DNA from: Haliea salexigens DSM 19537
Lineage (GTDB): Bacteria > Pseudomonadota > Gammaproteobacteria > Pseudomonadales > Halieaceae
Assembly: GCF_000423125.1 (NCBI RefSeq)
Contig: NZ_AUHJ01000002.1
Location: 1-64,000, forward strand
DNA: 64,000 bases
Reading direction: 5' to 3'
Positions 7,927 to 17,800 of the stretch are shown here, piece by piece. Made by a program: the position numbers and the translations under genes. The notes below the pieces were generated by a model. That model saw nothing but the letters and a program-made list of their open reading frames with translations. It was not told the origin of the DNA and ran no database searches. How positions within the stretch are numbered: position 1 is the stretch's first letter; every line of letters starts with the position of its first letter.

Positions 7927-8864
7927 AATTAAAAACTCATTTTAACAAACCCATCACCCATCTTCTTGGCTGTTGCTTCCTTATCGCGCTGCTATCCGGG
8001 CAAGCGCTTGCCGAAACAGGTCGCGGAGAGGAAGCAGAGCACGGCGAAGAAGGCCACATTGAACTGACTCAGCAGCAGATACAACATTCGGGCATTACGC
8101 TGGCAACCGTGACTTCTGGCACCATCCGCGATGTATTGCCGGTATACGGCGTCGTCGCCACCAACGCAGAGCGCGTACAATCAGTGACCGCACGCTTTGA
8201 CGGTGTTATTCGGGAAGTTAAAAAAAGTGTTGGTGATCCGGTTCGTAAGGGCGAAACCCTGTTGACCGTAGAAGCCAACGAAAGCCTGAAAACCTATTCG
8301 ATAGTTTCGGCACTCAATGGCGTTATTACACAGCGCAACGCTAACCCTGGCGAACAAACCAGCGATGCCCCGCTATTGGAGCTGAAGGATTTTTCCACGG
8401 TCTGGGTAGAGCTGTCGATTTTTCCAAAGGATGTTGCTCAGGTTCAATCAGGGCAGAAAGTTCGCATTCTCAGCCTCGATTCGAGCCAAACCGCAGAGGG
8501 AAATATCATCTATATTGCGCCACTTGGCCAAGGTAGCAATCAGGCCATTACGGCGCGCGTTTTGATCGACAACCCAAACGGCACCTGGAAACCGGGTCTG
8601 TTTGTCAACGCACAAATCACCCGCGCCGAAATTAATACTCCCGTGGTGATTCGCAACGAAGCCCTGCAAATCGTCGACGACAATCCCGTTGTTTTTGTTC
8701 GGGGAAAGGAGGGTTTTGAACCACGCACGGTAACCTTGGGACGCACCGACGGCGAGCTAAGCGAAGTGGTGTCCGGCCTGTCCGCAGATGAAGTGTATGT
8801 CAGCAACAACAGTTTTATTTTGAAAGCGGAATTGGGTAAAGGGGAGGTTGGCGATGATGATTAA
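7923..8864 (+). CDS. czcB: RND efflux periplasmic adaptor, CzcB type
   Basis: Membrane-fusion protein of 313 aa linking the inner-membrane pump to the outer channel. It has a signal peptide to about residue 30, a short His/Glu patch (GRGEEAEHGEEGHIE), the barrel-sandwich lipoyl halves around EVKKSVGDPVRKGETLLTV and a C-terminal beta-barrel. It is shorter than CzcB of Cupriavidus and lacks the long His-rich extension carried by the paralogue at 17976. Start ATG overlaps the czcC stop. The stop overlaps the start of a 28-codon ORF that leads into czcA. Confidence 0.9.
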   Translation: MKLKTHFNKPITHLLGCCFLIALLSGQALAETGRGEEAEHGEEGHIELTQQQIQHSGITLATVTSGTIRDVLPVYGVVATNAERVQSVTARFDGVIREVKKSVGDPVRKGETLLTVEANESLKTYSIVSALNGVITQRNANPGEQTSDAPLLELKDFSTVWVELSIFPKDVAQVQSGQKVRILSLDSSQTAEGNIIYIAPLGQGSNQAITARVLIDNPNGTWKPGLFVNAQITRAEINTPVVIRNEALQIVDDNPVVFVRGKEGFEPRTVTLGRTDGELSEVVSGLSADEVYVSNNSFILKAELGKGEVGDDD

Positions 8865-8940
8865 TCACTTCCTGAAAGACATTCTGCATTCCATCGGCCG
8901 GAACAGCATTTTCATTGCCGCTCATCGAAGGAGTGTCTGA
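8854..8940 (+). CDS. 28-aa ORF coupling czcB to czcA
   Basis: ATG 8854 lies inside the czcB stop region and the TGA at 8938-8940 shares its A with the ATG of czcA, so this 28-codon frame exactly bridges the two genes by two overlaps. Its product would be short and basic (ends AAHRRSV). The czcA ribosome-binding site GAAGGAG lies inside it. It may serve translational coupling, be a leftover of a longer gene, or be chance. I recognise no homologue. Confidence 0.4.
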   Translation: MMINHFLKDILHSIGRNSIFIAAHRRSV

Positions 8941-11900
8941 TGATCGATAAACTGATTCAATTTTCCATCGCACGCCGTTGGCTGGTTATGTTTCTGGTGC
9001 TGGTAACTGGTGCCCTGGGTGTCTGGAACTATCAGCACCTACCCATCGACGCGGTACCCGATATCACCAATGTCCAGGTGCAAATCAATACCGAAGCTCC
9101 CGGCTACTCACCGCTGGAAGTGGAGCAACGCATTACGTACTTGGTGGAACTGGCGATCACAGGGCTGCCCCACGTGGAGAGTACACGTTCGGTATCACGC
9201 TATGCTCTGTCCCAAGTGACCGTGGTGTTTGAAAAAGGCACGGACATTTACTTTGCCCGCAATCTTATCAACGAGCGCTTGCAGCAGGCAAAAAGCGAGA
9301 TGCCTTCAGGAATCGGTCCGGTGATGGGGCCCGTTGCCACAGGACTCGGTGAAATCTTTCACTATGCAGTGCATGCGAAACCGGGCACCTTGCAAGAAAA
9401 TGGTGAGCCCTATGATGCGACGGCCTTACGTACCTTACAGGATTGGGTGATCCGTCCGCAGTTACGCCTGGTTCCCGGCGTCACCGAAGTCAATACCATT
9501 GGCGGCTTCGAGAAGCAGTTCCACATCACGCCGGAACCTTCAAGACTGCTGGCCTACCAGCTCAGCTTTGATGATTTAGTAGCGGCACTGGAGAAAAACA
9601 ACGCTAATATCGGTGCTGGCTATATTGAAAAAAATGGTGAGCAATATTTAATCCGCGCCCCCGGACAGGTGGCTGACATTCCTGCGATCGAAAAAATCAT
9701 CGTCGCTCGTCGAGCCGGGTTACCCATTACCGTGGCTGATGTGGCCGAGGTCGGATTCGGCAAAGAGTTGCGCACAGGTGCCGCTACTCGCGATGGTGAG
9801 GAGACTGTATTGGGTACCGCCGTCATGCTGCTGGGAGGTAATAGTCGGACGGTTTCCCAGGATGTGTCGGCCAAGTTGTTGGAGATCAATAAGACGCTGC
9901 CCGAGGGCGTAATTGCAGAGCCGGTTTATAACCGTACGGTACTGGTTGATAAAACCATTGCCACGGTGCAGGCCAATCTGGCCGAAGGGGCGGTATTGGT
10001 TGTCGTCGTACTTTTGGTCATGCTGGGCAACGTCCGGGCGGCCTTACTCACAGCAATGGTGATCCCATTGTCGATGTTGATGTTGATGACGGGCATGGTG
10101 CAAACCAAGGTCAGCGCCAATCTGATGAGTTTGGGCGCACTCGATTTTGGTTTGATTGTGGATGGGGCGGTGATCATTGTCGAAAACTGTATCTTGCGCT
10201 TGGCTGGGCGACAGCATCATCTTGGGCGAACCTTAAAACTGGATGAGCGTTTTCAAACGGTGTTTGCGGCCACCCGCGAGGTTTTTGCGCCGAGTTTGAT
10301 CAGCGTGTTAGTGGTAATTTTGGTGAACTTACCCATCCTGGCTTTGACGGGCGTGGAAGGCAAAATGTTTACGCCCATGGCTATGGCGGTGATCATGGCC
10401 TTGCTGTCTGCACTGGTGCTGTCACTCACCTTTGTGCCTGCGGCCGTCGCGCTGTTTATGACGGGGCATATCGAGGAGAAGGACAATTTTATTGTTCGCC
10501 ACTCCAAACGGTTTTACGCCCCGGTTTTGGCGTGGGCGCTAAAGTTTCGCGTTCTCGTATTGTCTGCGGCCCTGATCTTTGTGGTTTTGGTCGGCGCACT
10601 GGCCACGCGGATGGGGACGGAATTTATCCCTAATCTGGATGAGGGCGATATTGCCGTCCAGGCACTGCGAATACCCGGCACCAGTCTCACTCAATCCCTG
10701 GATATGCAGTTTCAACTGGAAAAAGCGGTTCTGGAAATCCCTGAAGTCAAAACCTACTTCGCGCGCGTCGGCACGGCCGAAGTTGCCAGTGACCCCATGG
10801 GGCCCAACATTTCCGATGGCTATGTCATGCTCAGGGATCGCAGTGAATGGCCCGATCCTGATAAAACCAAAGCGCAGCTGTTGGAAGAAATTGGTGAGAA
10901 ACTGACGTTGTTGCCGGGAAATGCCTATGAGATCAGCCAGCCGATCCAACTGCGCTTCAATGAATTGATTTCTGGTGTGCGATCAGACCTCGGGATCAAG
11001 GTGTTCGGCGATGATTTGGACCAGCTGCTTAAATCGGGCAGCGAAATCGCAGCGGTATTGAACGGTATTGAGGGCGCCGAAGAGGTTAAGGTCGAGCAGG
11101 TGTCCGGCTTGCCTATTCTGTCCATTAATGCCGACCGTTCAGCCATGTATCGCTATGGCTTGAATGTCGCCGATGTGCAGGACGTAGTCGCCGCCGCCAC
11201 GGGTGGTGAGGAAGCCGGCCTGATCTTTGAGGGTGATCAACGTTTCTCGATAGTGGTGCGGGTAGCCGAACGCGTAAGGGGAGATTTGCGCGCGTTGGAA
11301 CGTTTGCCCATACCGCTGCCAGACGGCGGCTACGTGCCACTGCGGGAAGTGGCTAGTCTCACGCTGGCCCCTGGACCTAATCAGATCTCTCGTGAAAACG
11401 GCAAGCGGCGGTTGGTAGTCAGCGCCAATGTTCGCGGTCGTGATTTGGGTGGCTTTGTGGCCGAAGTTCAGGACAAAGTTGCGCAACAGGTGAAATTGCC
11501 TCCCGGCTATTGGCTGGAGTACGGAGGTACTTTTGAGCAACTGCAATCGGCCTCGCAGCGGTTGAGCCTGCTTGTCCCCGTCACTTTGGTGATGATTTTT
11601 GCATTGCTGATGATGACCTTTGGTTCGGCAAAAGATGCGGCATTAGTCTTCAGTGGCGTACCGCTGGCGCTGACTGGTGGCGTTATCGCCTTGTGGTTGC
11701 GAGATATCCCTTTATCCATCACCGCTGGCGTTGGGTTTATTACTTTGTGCGGTGTATCGGTGCTGACGGGGGTCATGATGGTGTCGGCATTTCGGGATGA
11801 GCTCAGTCGCGGAGAATCAGTCGAGCAGGCGATTCTGGGCGGCGCCATGTTGAGATTGCGGCCGATATTGATGGTCGCTCTGGTGGCCGCATTAGGTTTC

Positions 11901-12080
11901 CTGCCGATGGCACTCAATACCAGTACTGGAGCCGAAGTCCAGAGGCCACTGGCCACGGTCGTTATCGGCGGCATTATCTCTTCCACGTTACTTACGCTAT
12001 TGGTGCTTCCCGGATTGTATCGACTGGCCTGGCGAAGGCCAAAAGCGATTGATGACAATGGCGACACGATAGCTCAGTAA
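8940..12080 (+). CDS. czcA: HME-RND heavy-metal efflux pump, CzcA type
   Basis: Twelve-helix inner-membrane proton/cation antiporter of 1046 aa that forms the trimeric engine of a CzcCBA pump. The fourth-helix signature is DFGLIVDGAVIIVEN with D402, D408 and E415, the residues known to be essential for proton transfer in CzcA, at the same positions. This signature belongs to the divalent cation (Co/Zn/Cd/Ni) subclasses and not to Cu/Ag exporters. Two periplasmic loops with the usual internal duplication are present. It is followed 78 bp later by a PII-like gene. The paralogue at 14859-17960 has a different signature. Confidence 0.93.
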   Translation: MIDKLIQFSIARRWLVMFLVLVTGALGVWNYQHLPIDAVPDITNVQVQINTEAPGYSPLEVEQRITYLVELAITGLPHVESTRSVSRYALSQVTVVFEKGTDIYFARNLINERLQQAKSEMPSGIGPVMGPVATGLGEIFHYAVHAKPGTLQENGEPYDATALRTLQDWVIRPQLRLVPGVTEVNTIGGFEKQFHITPEPSRLLAYQLSFDDLVAALEKNNANIGAGYIEKNGEQYLIRAPGQVADIPAIEKIIVARRAGLPITVADVAEVGFGKELRTGAATRDGEETVLGTAVMLLGGNSRTVSQDVSAKLLEINKTLPEGVIAEPVYNRTVLVDKTIATVQANLAEGAVLVVVVLLVMLGNVRAALLTAMVIPLSMLMLMTGMVQTKVSANLMSLGALDFGLIVDGAVIIVENCILRLAGRQHHLGRTLKLDERFQTVFAATREVFAPSLISVLVVILVNLPILALTGVEGKMFTPMAMAVIMALLSALVLSLTFVPAAVALFMTGHIEEKDNFIVRHSKRFYAPVLAWALKFRVLVLSAALIFVVLVGALATRMGTEFIPNLDEGDIAVQALRIPGTSLTQSLDMQFQLEKAVLEIPEVKTYFARVGTAEVASDPMGPNISDGYVMLRDRSEWPDPDKTKAQLLEEIGEKLTLLPGNAYEISQPIQLRFNELISGVRSDLGIKVFGDDLDQLLKSGSEIAAVLNGIEGAEEVKVEQVSGLPILSINADRSAMYRYGLNVADVQDVVAAATGGEEAGLIFEGDQRFSIVVRVAERVRGDLRALERLPIPLPDGGYVPLREVASLTLAPGPNQISRENGKRRLVVSANVRGRDLGGFVAEVQDKVAQQVKLPPGYWLEYGGTFEQLQSASQRLSLLVPVTLVMIFALLMMTFGSAKDAALVFSGVPLALTGGVIALWLRDIPLSITAGVGFITLCGVSVLTGVMMVSAFRDELSRGESVEQAILGGAMLRLRPILMVALVAALGFLPMALNTSTGAEVQRPLATVVIGGIISSTLLTLLVLPGLYRLAWRRPKAIDDNGDTIAQ

Positions 12081-12158
12081 CGCCTTCTGGATTGCGGCAT
12101 AGAACCCTTTGTCGCGATCCCTCTGATAGCAAAAACGACACTTTTTGGGAGTATTTAC

Positions 12159-12479
12159 ATGAAACAAATTACCGCGTTTATTCACCATGTTCGATCAGCC
12201 GATGTCATTGAAGCACTGCGTGACGCAGGCTACAAAAACATATCGCTGCTCGACATCAAGGGGACCTTAAAGCCTTTAGGCGAGCAGGAGCTGGCGTATT
12301 CGTCCGAAGCTGGTGTGGTTATCTCGGAAGTGCAGTTATCACTGGTTTGTGAGGACAACCAGATGGAAGAGGTGACATCCATCATTCGCAAAACCGGGAA
12401 AATCGGACCCAACATATCCGGTTGGGTATACGTCACCCCTGTCGAGCAAGCGTTGCCTATTGGAGGAAAAGAAAATTAA
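12159..12479 (+). CDS. PII-like signalling protein linked to metal efflux
   Basis: Small cytoplasmic protein of 106 aa with the PII (GlnB) fold: MKQITAFI strand, helix with DVIEALRDAG, and SLVCEDNQMEEVTSIIRKTG at the second beta-alpha unit. PII-like genes of this kind are known next to CusABC/CzcABC pumps. The nucleotide-binding B-loop TGxxGDGKIF of true PII is here TGKIGPNISGWVYV, so the glycine-aspartate pattern is lost. The T-loop lacks the uridylylated Tyr context. A role in sensing metal or a nucleotide for the pump is inferred. The paralogue at 14502-14843 keeps the B-loop. Confidence 0.8.
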   Translation: MKQITAFIHHVRSADVIEALRDAGYKNISLLDIKGTLKPLGEQELAYSSEAGVVISEVQLSLVCEDNQMEEVTSIIRKTGKIGPNISGWVYVTPVEQALPIGGKEN

Positions 12480-12483
12480 CTTC

Positions 12484-12981
12484 ATGGCGAACTCCAACCG
12501 GACAAACACCTTTTGTGGTTGGCTAGGTCTTTCCGGTTTGATATTACTGATGGATCAGGCAAGTAAGTGTGCCGTTGAGCGTACGATAGAGTACGCAGAG
12601 CGAGTGGAGATTAACTCAGTTCTTAATATCGTGCACATGATGAACCCTGGCGCTGCATTCAGCTTGCTAGCTGATGCTGGTGGCTGGCAACGCTATTTCT
12701 TTATTGCATTAGCATCTGGCGTATCAGTTTGGTTGGTTTGGACAATGCGGCAGTGTCCAAACCGGCTTGAAGCGGCGAGCTATTCGTTGGTGCTTGGTGG
12801 TGCATTGGGCAACATGGTTGATCGTGTATGGCGAGGATCGGTAGTGGACTTTCTTGATTTTCACTGGAGCAATTCTCATTGGCCAGCATTCAATCTGGCT
12901 GATACAGCGATATTCATAGGGGTATGTATTTTGATTGTTGGTACCATAGGCCGTAGAAATGATCCAGCCCATGATGGGTGA
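12484..12981 (+). CDS. lspA: Signal peptidase II (prolipoprotein peptidase)
   Basis: Inner-membrane aspartyl peptidase of about 165 aa that trims lipoprotein signal peptides. Four membrane helices and both catalytic aspartates are visible, in GNMVDR and FNLADTAI. ATG 12484 gives a standard N-terminus; TTG 12460 is an alternative that would overlap the PII-like gene. GGAGG at 12462 is rather far from ATG 12484. Accessory lspA copies are common in metal clusters (as in pbr operons), so this is likely a second copy and not the housekeeping gene, which normally follows ileS. Confidence 0.9.
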   Translation: MANSNRTNTFCGWLGLSGLILLMDQASKCAVERTIEYAERVEINSVLNIVHMMNPGAAFSLLADAGGWQRYFFIALASGVSVWLVWTMRQCPNRLEAASYSLVLGGALGNMVDRVWRGSVVDFLDFHWSNSHWPAFNLADTAIFIGVCILIVGTIGRRNDPAHDG

Positions 12982-13120
12982 GATAGCAGCAACCGTAATA
13001 ACAACGAAGAAATGAGGTAAGTAGGAACACGTTCCATCATGAAATAGTGGAGCGTGTGGTTTCATCTATTAACTTCGAAATAGTCTCCGCTCTCGCCGGT
13101 GCTTGCGGAGAACATCTCTC

Positions 13121-14029
13121 TTAACCATGCCCATAGGTGTGGGCATTCTTGTGCATGTGGTCCGGGTGTTCGAATTCCAGTGTCGAATGACGTATGTTGA
13201 ATTCCTGCGCCAGAGCCTGTTTTATCCTGTACTTGATATTCTCAAGCTGATCCCATGCACTTTCCTCGATAATCACATGAGCCTCCAGCGAGGCATCGTG
13301 TTCGCCCATCTGCCAAAAATGCACATGGTGAAGGTCGATAACGCCTTCGATGTTGGACAGGGCAACAATGACGGCATCGGTATCGATGTCCACCGGGCTA
13401 CCCAACATGAGTGTTCTGATGGTACCGCCGATTTCTGTCAGACCCAGGTAGAGAATGTAGCCCGCGATGCCGATGGTGATGGCAGGATCAACCCAGCGCA
13501 TGTCGAAGAGTAAAATAAGGGTTCCGCCAATGACCACGGCGACCGACGCCAGTGCATCCGACAGATTGTGAAGAAACAGTGCGCGGATATTGATGCTGTC
13601 TTTCTGCATCGAATAGGTAAGCAACGCTGTCAAGGCGTCCACGGCCAGAGCGATACCTCCAAGCCCGACGACCCACCAGCCCTTTACCTCTGGAGGATCG
13701 ATTATCCGCATGCCACCTTCGTAAATCAGGTAGAACCCGATAATGATCAAGGTAGTGTAATTGATGAGGGCTGCAACGATTTCAATGCGTCCGTAGCCAA
13801 AGGTCATCCTTGCGTCAGCCGGGCGGCGCGCAATTTTTTGCGCTAAGAACGCGATGACGAGTGATGCCATGTCAGAGAAGTTATGTAAAGCGTCGGCGAT
13901 AAGGGCGAGACTGCCGGCAAAGATACCGCCCCCAATCTGAGCCAGGGTCAGGATCCCGTTCGCCCAGATGGCGATGGCAACGCGTTTATCCTTGATCTCG
14001 GGGGCCATATGCACATGGTCGTGGCTCAT
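13121..14029 (-). CDS. czcD: CDF zinc/cobalt/cadmium exporter, CzcD type
   Basis: Inner-membrane cation diffusion facilitator of about 302 aa. Six membrane helices carry the zinc-site pairs HNFSD (helix 2) and HNLSD (helix 5). The cytoplasmic C-terminal domain (DLHHVHFWQMGEHDASLEAH) is complete. Both tails are His-rich: SHDHVHM at the N-terminus and HPDHMHKNAHTYGHG at the C-terminus. ATG 14029 is preferred; GTG 14041 is possible. It is convergent with lspA and sits between the two RND clusters. It probably moves cytoplasmic cations to the periplasm for CzcCBA to expel. Confidence 0.92.
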   Translation of the reverse strand: MSHDHVHMAPEIKDKRVAIAIWANGILTLAQIGGGIFAGSLALIADALHNFSDMASLVIAFLAQKIARRPADARMTFGYGRIEIVAALINYTTLIIIGFYLIYEGGMRIIDPPEVKGWWVVGLGGIALAVDALTALLTYSMQKDSINIRALFLHNLSDALASVAVVIGGTLILLFDMRWVDPAITIGIAGYILYLGLTEIGGTIRTLMLGSPVDIDTDAVIVALSNIEGVIDLHHVHFWQMGEHDASLEAHVIIEESAWDQLENIKYRIKQALAQEFNIRHSTLEFEHPDHMHKNAHTYGHG

Positions 14030-14138
14030 TTGGTTAACCACGTTTGGTGTCTATGTATAAAAAAGCATCTGCTGTATTCGGCTTACTCTGTGCCTGGTCG
14101 CCTGTGCCTTGGCGACTTTGTGGATTTTGGGCCATTGG

Positions 14139-14333
14139 CTACTCATCCTTTTTGACAGTTTTCAGGAATTCCGCAAGGCTGTCTTCGGCCGCTTTTTTGT
14201 TCGGGAATGGCCCGATATTTTGACCTTCACGGGTTAAAAAATACCAGTCACTGTTGATGGCGTGGATACGATGTGTTCGAAAGTGTGGAGCTTCCTTCGG
14301 GTCATCTTTTCGTTGCTTGGGTGGATCACTCAT
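14139..14333 (-). CDS. Small DUF6316-like protein
   Basis: A 64-aa hydrophilic protein. The core SDWYFLTREGQNIGPF followed by an alanine-rich helix resembles the DUF6316 family found in gammaproteobacteria, whose role is unknown. It lies between czcD and the second PII-like gene on the same strand. No membrane segment or metal motif is visible. Confidence 0.6.
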   Translation of the reverse strand: MSDPPKQRKDDPKEAPHFRTHRIHAINSDWYFLTREGQNIGPFPNKKAAEDSLAEFLKTVKKDE

Positions 14334-14470
14334 AATCTTGTCCTGTCGTCATAACCCTGCACAGTAAAGCCATCCAAAACGGCTTGAACTGACTGTACAA
14401 GGTCATGAGCCACAGCTCCTGTTGGAGATGAATCATCAGGCGCAGAGGGAGCGAAAGCTGAAATGGAACC

Positions 14471-14500
14471 CCCGCTCGCCTGAAGAGGGCGGGTTTTTTT
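14471..14500 (+). terminator. Orphan plus-strand intrinsic terminator
   Basis: CCCGC (14471-14475) pairs with GCGGG (14489-14493), extended by TC/GA, and seven T residues follow. The T-tract is on the plus strand, yet all genes around it (12982-20842) are on the minus strand. It may end a small RNA transcribed from about 14340-14470, or be a minus-strand hairpin at the end of the PII-like gene. Confidence 0.5.
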
Positions 14501-14501
14501 C

Positions 14502-14843
14502 TCAGACAACCGTATCGTCCTCGGCACCGTCTTCAATCCGGATTGCACGATTGACATCGCTGATAAAAATACGACCATCGCCGCGCAGTCCGGTATGCGC
14601 CTCGCTTTTCAGTACCCGTACGACCTCGTCCACGTACTGATCGTGACAGACGATTTCCACTTTCACGTGCTTGACAAAATCCCCCGCGCCATCGATCGGG
14701 TTGGCGGCGCTGGTATTGACTTTGCTGCGGCCGAAGCCGACAACGTGGGCGACGCTCATGCCGGTGACGCCCTGCACACGGTGCAGGGCCAGGGTCACGG
14801 CTTCCAGTTTGTGGTGTTTGATATAGGCTTTGATCTCTTGCAT
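14502..14843 (-). CDS. PII-like signalling protein of second RND cluster
   Basis: A 113-aa PII-superfamily protein encoded after the second czcA, mirroring 12159-12479. ATG 14843 follows GGAG by eight bases; GTG 14852 is an alternative. It keeps the PII B-loop as TGLRGDGRIF near residue 86, so nucleotide binding is plausible, unlike in the first copy. The N-terminus MQEIKAYIKHHKLEAV is typical of efflux-linked PII proteins. The acidic C-terminus (EDGAEDDTVV) is unusual. It follows czcA by 15 bp and is likely co-transcribed. Confidence 0.85.
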   Translation of the reverse strand: MQEIKAYIKHHKLEAVTLALHRVQGVTGMSVAHVVGFGRSKVNTSAANPIDGAGDFVKHVKVEIVCHDQYVDEVVRVLKSEAHTGLRGDGRIFISDVNRAIRIEDGAEDDTVV

Positions 14844-14858
14844 GACAATCACTCCGGG

Positions 14859-17800
14859 TTAATGGGATTCGCTCATATCAGCGGGTTTGTCGGCAAACCA
14901 GTGATACAGGGCGGGTATAACCAATAGGGTCAGGATGGTGGCGGTCACCAGGCCGCCGACCACGACGGTGGCCAGTGGTCGCTGCACTTCGCTGCCGGTG
15001 CCGGTGGCGAACAGCAGCGGGAACAGCCCCAGGGCAGTAGTGACGGCGGTCATGATCACCGCCCGCAGCCTTGCGCAGGCCGCCCGCACACTGGCTTCGG
15101 CAATGGAGACCCCGTCCTTGACCAGTTCATTCAGGTAACTCACCAACACCAGGCCATTTTCCAGGGCGATACCAAACAGGGCGATAAATCCTACTGAAGC
15201 CGGCACCGAGAGGCTCTGACCACTCAGCCAGAGGGCGACGATACCGCCCACCAGCGCCAACGGGATATTGAGCATGATCAGCAGGGCGTTGCGCAGGGAT
15301 CTGAAGTTGACAAACAGCATCAGGAACACCAGCGCCAGGGTAATGGGCACAACGATCATCAGACGTTTGTTGGCCTGCTGCTGGAGTTCGAACTGCCCAC
15401 CCCATTTGAGAAAATAGCCCGGCGGCAAATCCACTTGCTGCTTGATAGCGGCATCGGCCTCGGCCACGAAGGAACCGATGTCCCGGTCGCGGACATTGGT
15501 CTGGATGGTGATAAAGCGCTGATTGTTTTCCCGGGTGATCTGGCGCGGCCCCACCACTTCCTCAATGGCTGCCAGTTCCTCCAGGGGAATGCGCTGCCCG
15601 GCGGCGTTCTTGATAATGAGCTGCCCGATGACATCGGCCCGGTTGCGCGCGGGCTCTTCAAGGCGCACATAGATATCAAAGCGGCGGATGCCCTCGAACA
15701 CCTGTCCGGCCTCGCTGCCGCCCACGGCGACGCTCAGGGTGCGCTGCACGTCGCTGACATTGAGGCCATAACGGGCAATAGCCTCCCGGTTCAACGAAAT
15801 GCGCAATTGCGGCGTACCGCCGATTTGGTCGCGTTGAACATCCTGAGCGCCCTGCACGGTGCGCATCACCTTTTCTATAGCCTGTGCTTTCTCGACCAGC
15901 ACATCCAGGTCATCGCCAAACAGCTTGGCGGCCAGTTCGGCCTTGGTGCCGGTGAGCAGTTCATCCACAGCGGCAGCAATGGGCTGGGTGAAGTTGAATT
16001 GCGCGCCGGGGAAATCCGCGAATTTCTCGCTCATGGCCGCATACAAGCCATCCAGCGTCTCCGCGCTTTGCCATTGGTCCTGGGGCTTGAGAGCGACAAA
16101 AATCTCCGCGTTGTTCACCGGATCGGCGTGGGCGCCGACTTCACCCCGACCAATGCGCGACACCACCTGGGTGACCTCCGGAAACGCTGCCATCAATTGC
16201 CGCTCGAATACGCCAATCGTCGTCTCGGCTTTTTCCAGCGAAATGGACGGCGCCATGGTGGCGCGGATCAGCAAATCCCCTTCATTAAAGCGGGGCACAA
16301 ATTCCGAGCCCAGCCGCGGGGCGACAGCAACGCCGATGAGCAGGACCACTGCCGCTAGGGTCACGGCAATCCAGCGGCGTGCCACCATGGCCTCCACCAG
16401 AGGTTGGTAGCCTTTTAGCAGCAAACTGACAATGTCCTTGCGAGGTTTGTCGGGGTCTGTCTCGGGGCGCTTCATCAGCAGGGAGGAGGCCACCGGTGCC
16501 ACGATCAGGGCAAAGAACAGGGATCCGAGCATGGCCACCGCTACGGTATAGGCCAGTGGCCGGAAGGTCGCCCCTTCCACCCCCTGCAAGGTGAACAGCG
16601 GCAGGAACACAATGATGATGATGCTGATGGCAAACAGAATCGGGCGCGCCACTGACTGGCAGGCCCGCGCCACCAGGTGCAGGCGCGATTCGTCCGGGGA
16701 GGATTCGCGCAACATTCGGTCGATATTCTCCACCACGACCACCGCACCATCCACCATCATGCCGATGGCGATGGCAATCCCGCCCAGCGACATCAGGTTG
16801 GCGGAGATGTCGAAGAATTTCATGGCGAGAAAGGTGAAGCCGACGGAGAACGGAATCGACAGCGCCACCACCAGGCTAGGTCTGAACCCGCCCATAAACG
16901 CCAACAGCACCAGCGCCACCAGAATAATGCCTTGCAGTAGTGCATTGATAACGGTACTGACAGCCGCCTTGACCAGGGTCGCCTGGTCATAATAGGGCTG
17001 CACCTCGATACCTTCCGGCAGGTTGGCATTGATGGTGGCCAGCTCCTCCTTGACGGCGCCGATCACCTGGGAGGTATTGCTGCCAATGAGCTTCAATACC
17101 ATGCCCACGACCACTTCGCCTTCGCCGTCCTTGCTGGTGAGCCCGCGGCGGATTTCACCGCCGATGTCCAGTTCGCCCAACTGGTGCAGGTAGACGGGTG
17201 TACCGTCGATGGTTTTCACCACAATGTTGCGCAGGGCTTCAAGATCCGTGGCCAGACCCACCGATCGCACGATGTACTCCTCATCGTTTTTGACGATGAA
17301 CTGGGCCCCGGCGTTGGCATTGTTGGCCTCGATGCGCTCCTTGATGTCGGGCAGCGACACGTCGTAGCGGATCAGCGCGTCGGGGTCGATACGCACCTGG
17401 AACTGCTTGACCTCACCGCCGATGGAAAGAACTTCGGTAACGCCCTTTACCGTCTGCAGGTTGAACTTGACGATCCAGTCCTGGATCTCCCGCAACTCGG
17501 TGTTGCTGTATTGCCCGCTGGTGTCCTCCAGCACGTAGAACAGAATCTGGCCGAGTCCTGTCGTGATGGGGCCCATCACCGGTTCGCCGAAACCGTCGGG
17601 AATAGCCTCCCGGGCCACCTGTAGTCGTTCCCCCACCAGCTGGCGGGCGAAGTAAATATCGGTGCCATCCTCGAAGTAGATATTGACCACCGACAAGCCG
17701 AAGTTGGAGATCGACCGCACATGATCCAGTTGCGGCAGGCCATTCATGGCGCTTTCGATGGGGTAGGTGACGTATTTCTCCACCTCCTCCGGCGCCAGGC

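Noticed and set aside
14330-14578. 82-codon minus-strand frame between the DUF6316 and PII-like genes
   Set aside because: It overlaps the PII-like gene in another frame and spans the terminator hairpin; no domain or ribosome-binding site.
15435-16358. 307-codon plus-strand frame
   Set aside because: Antisense to the second czcA; His/Gly-rich shadow.
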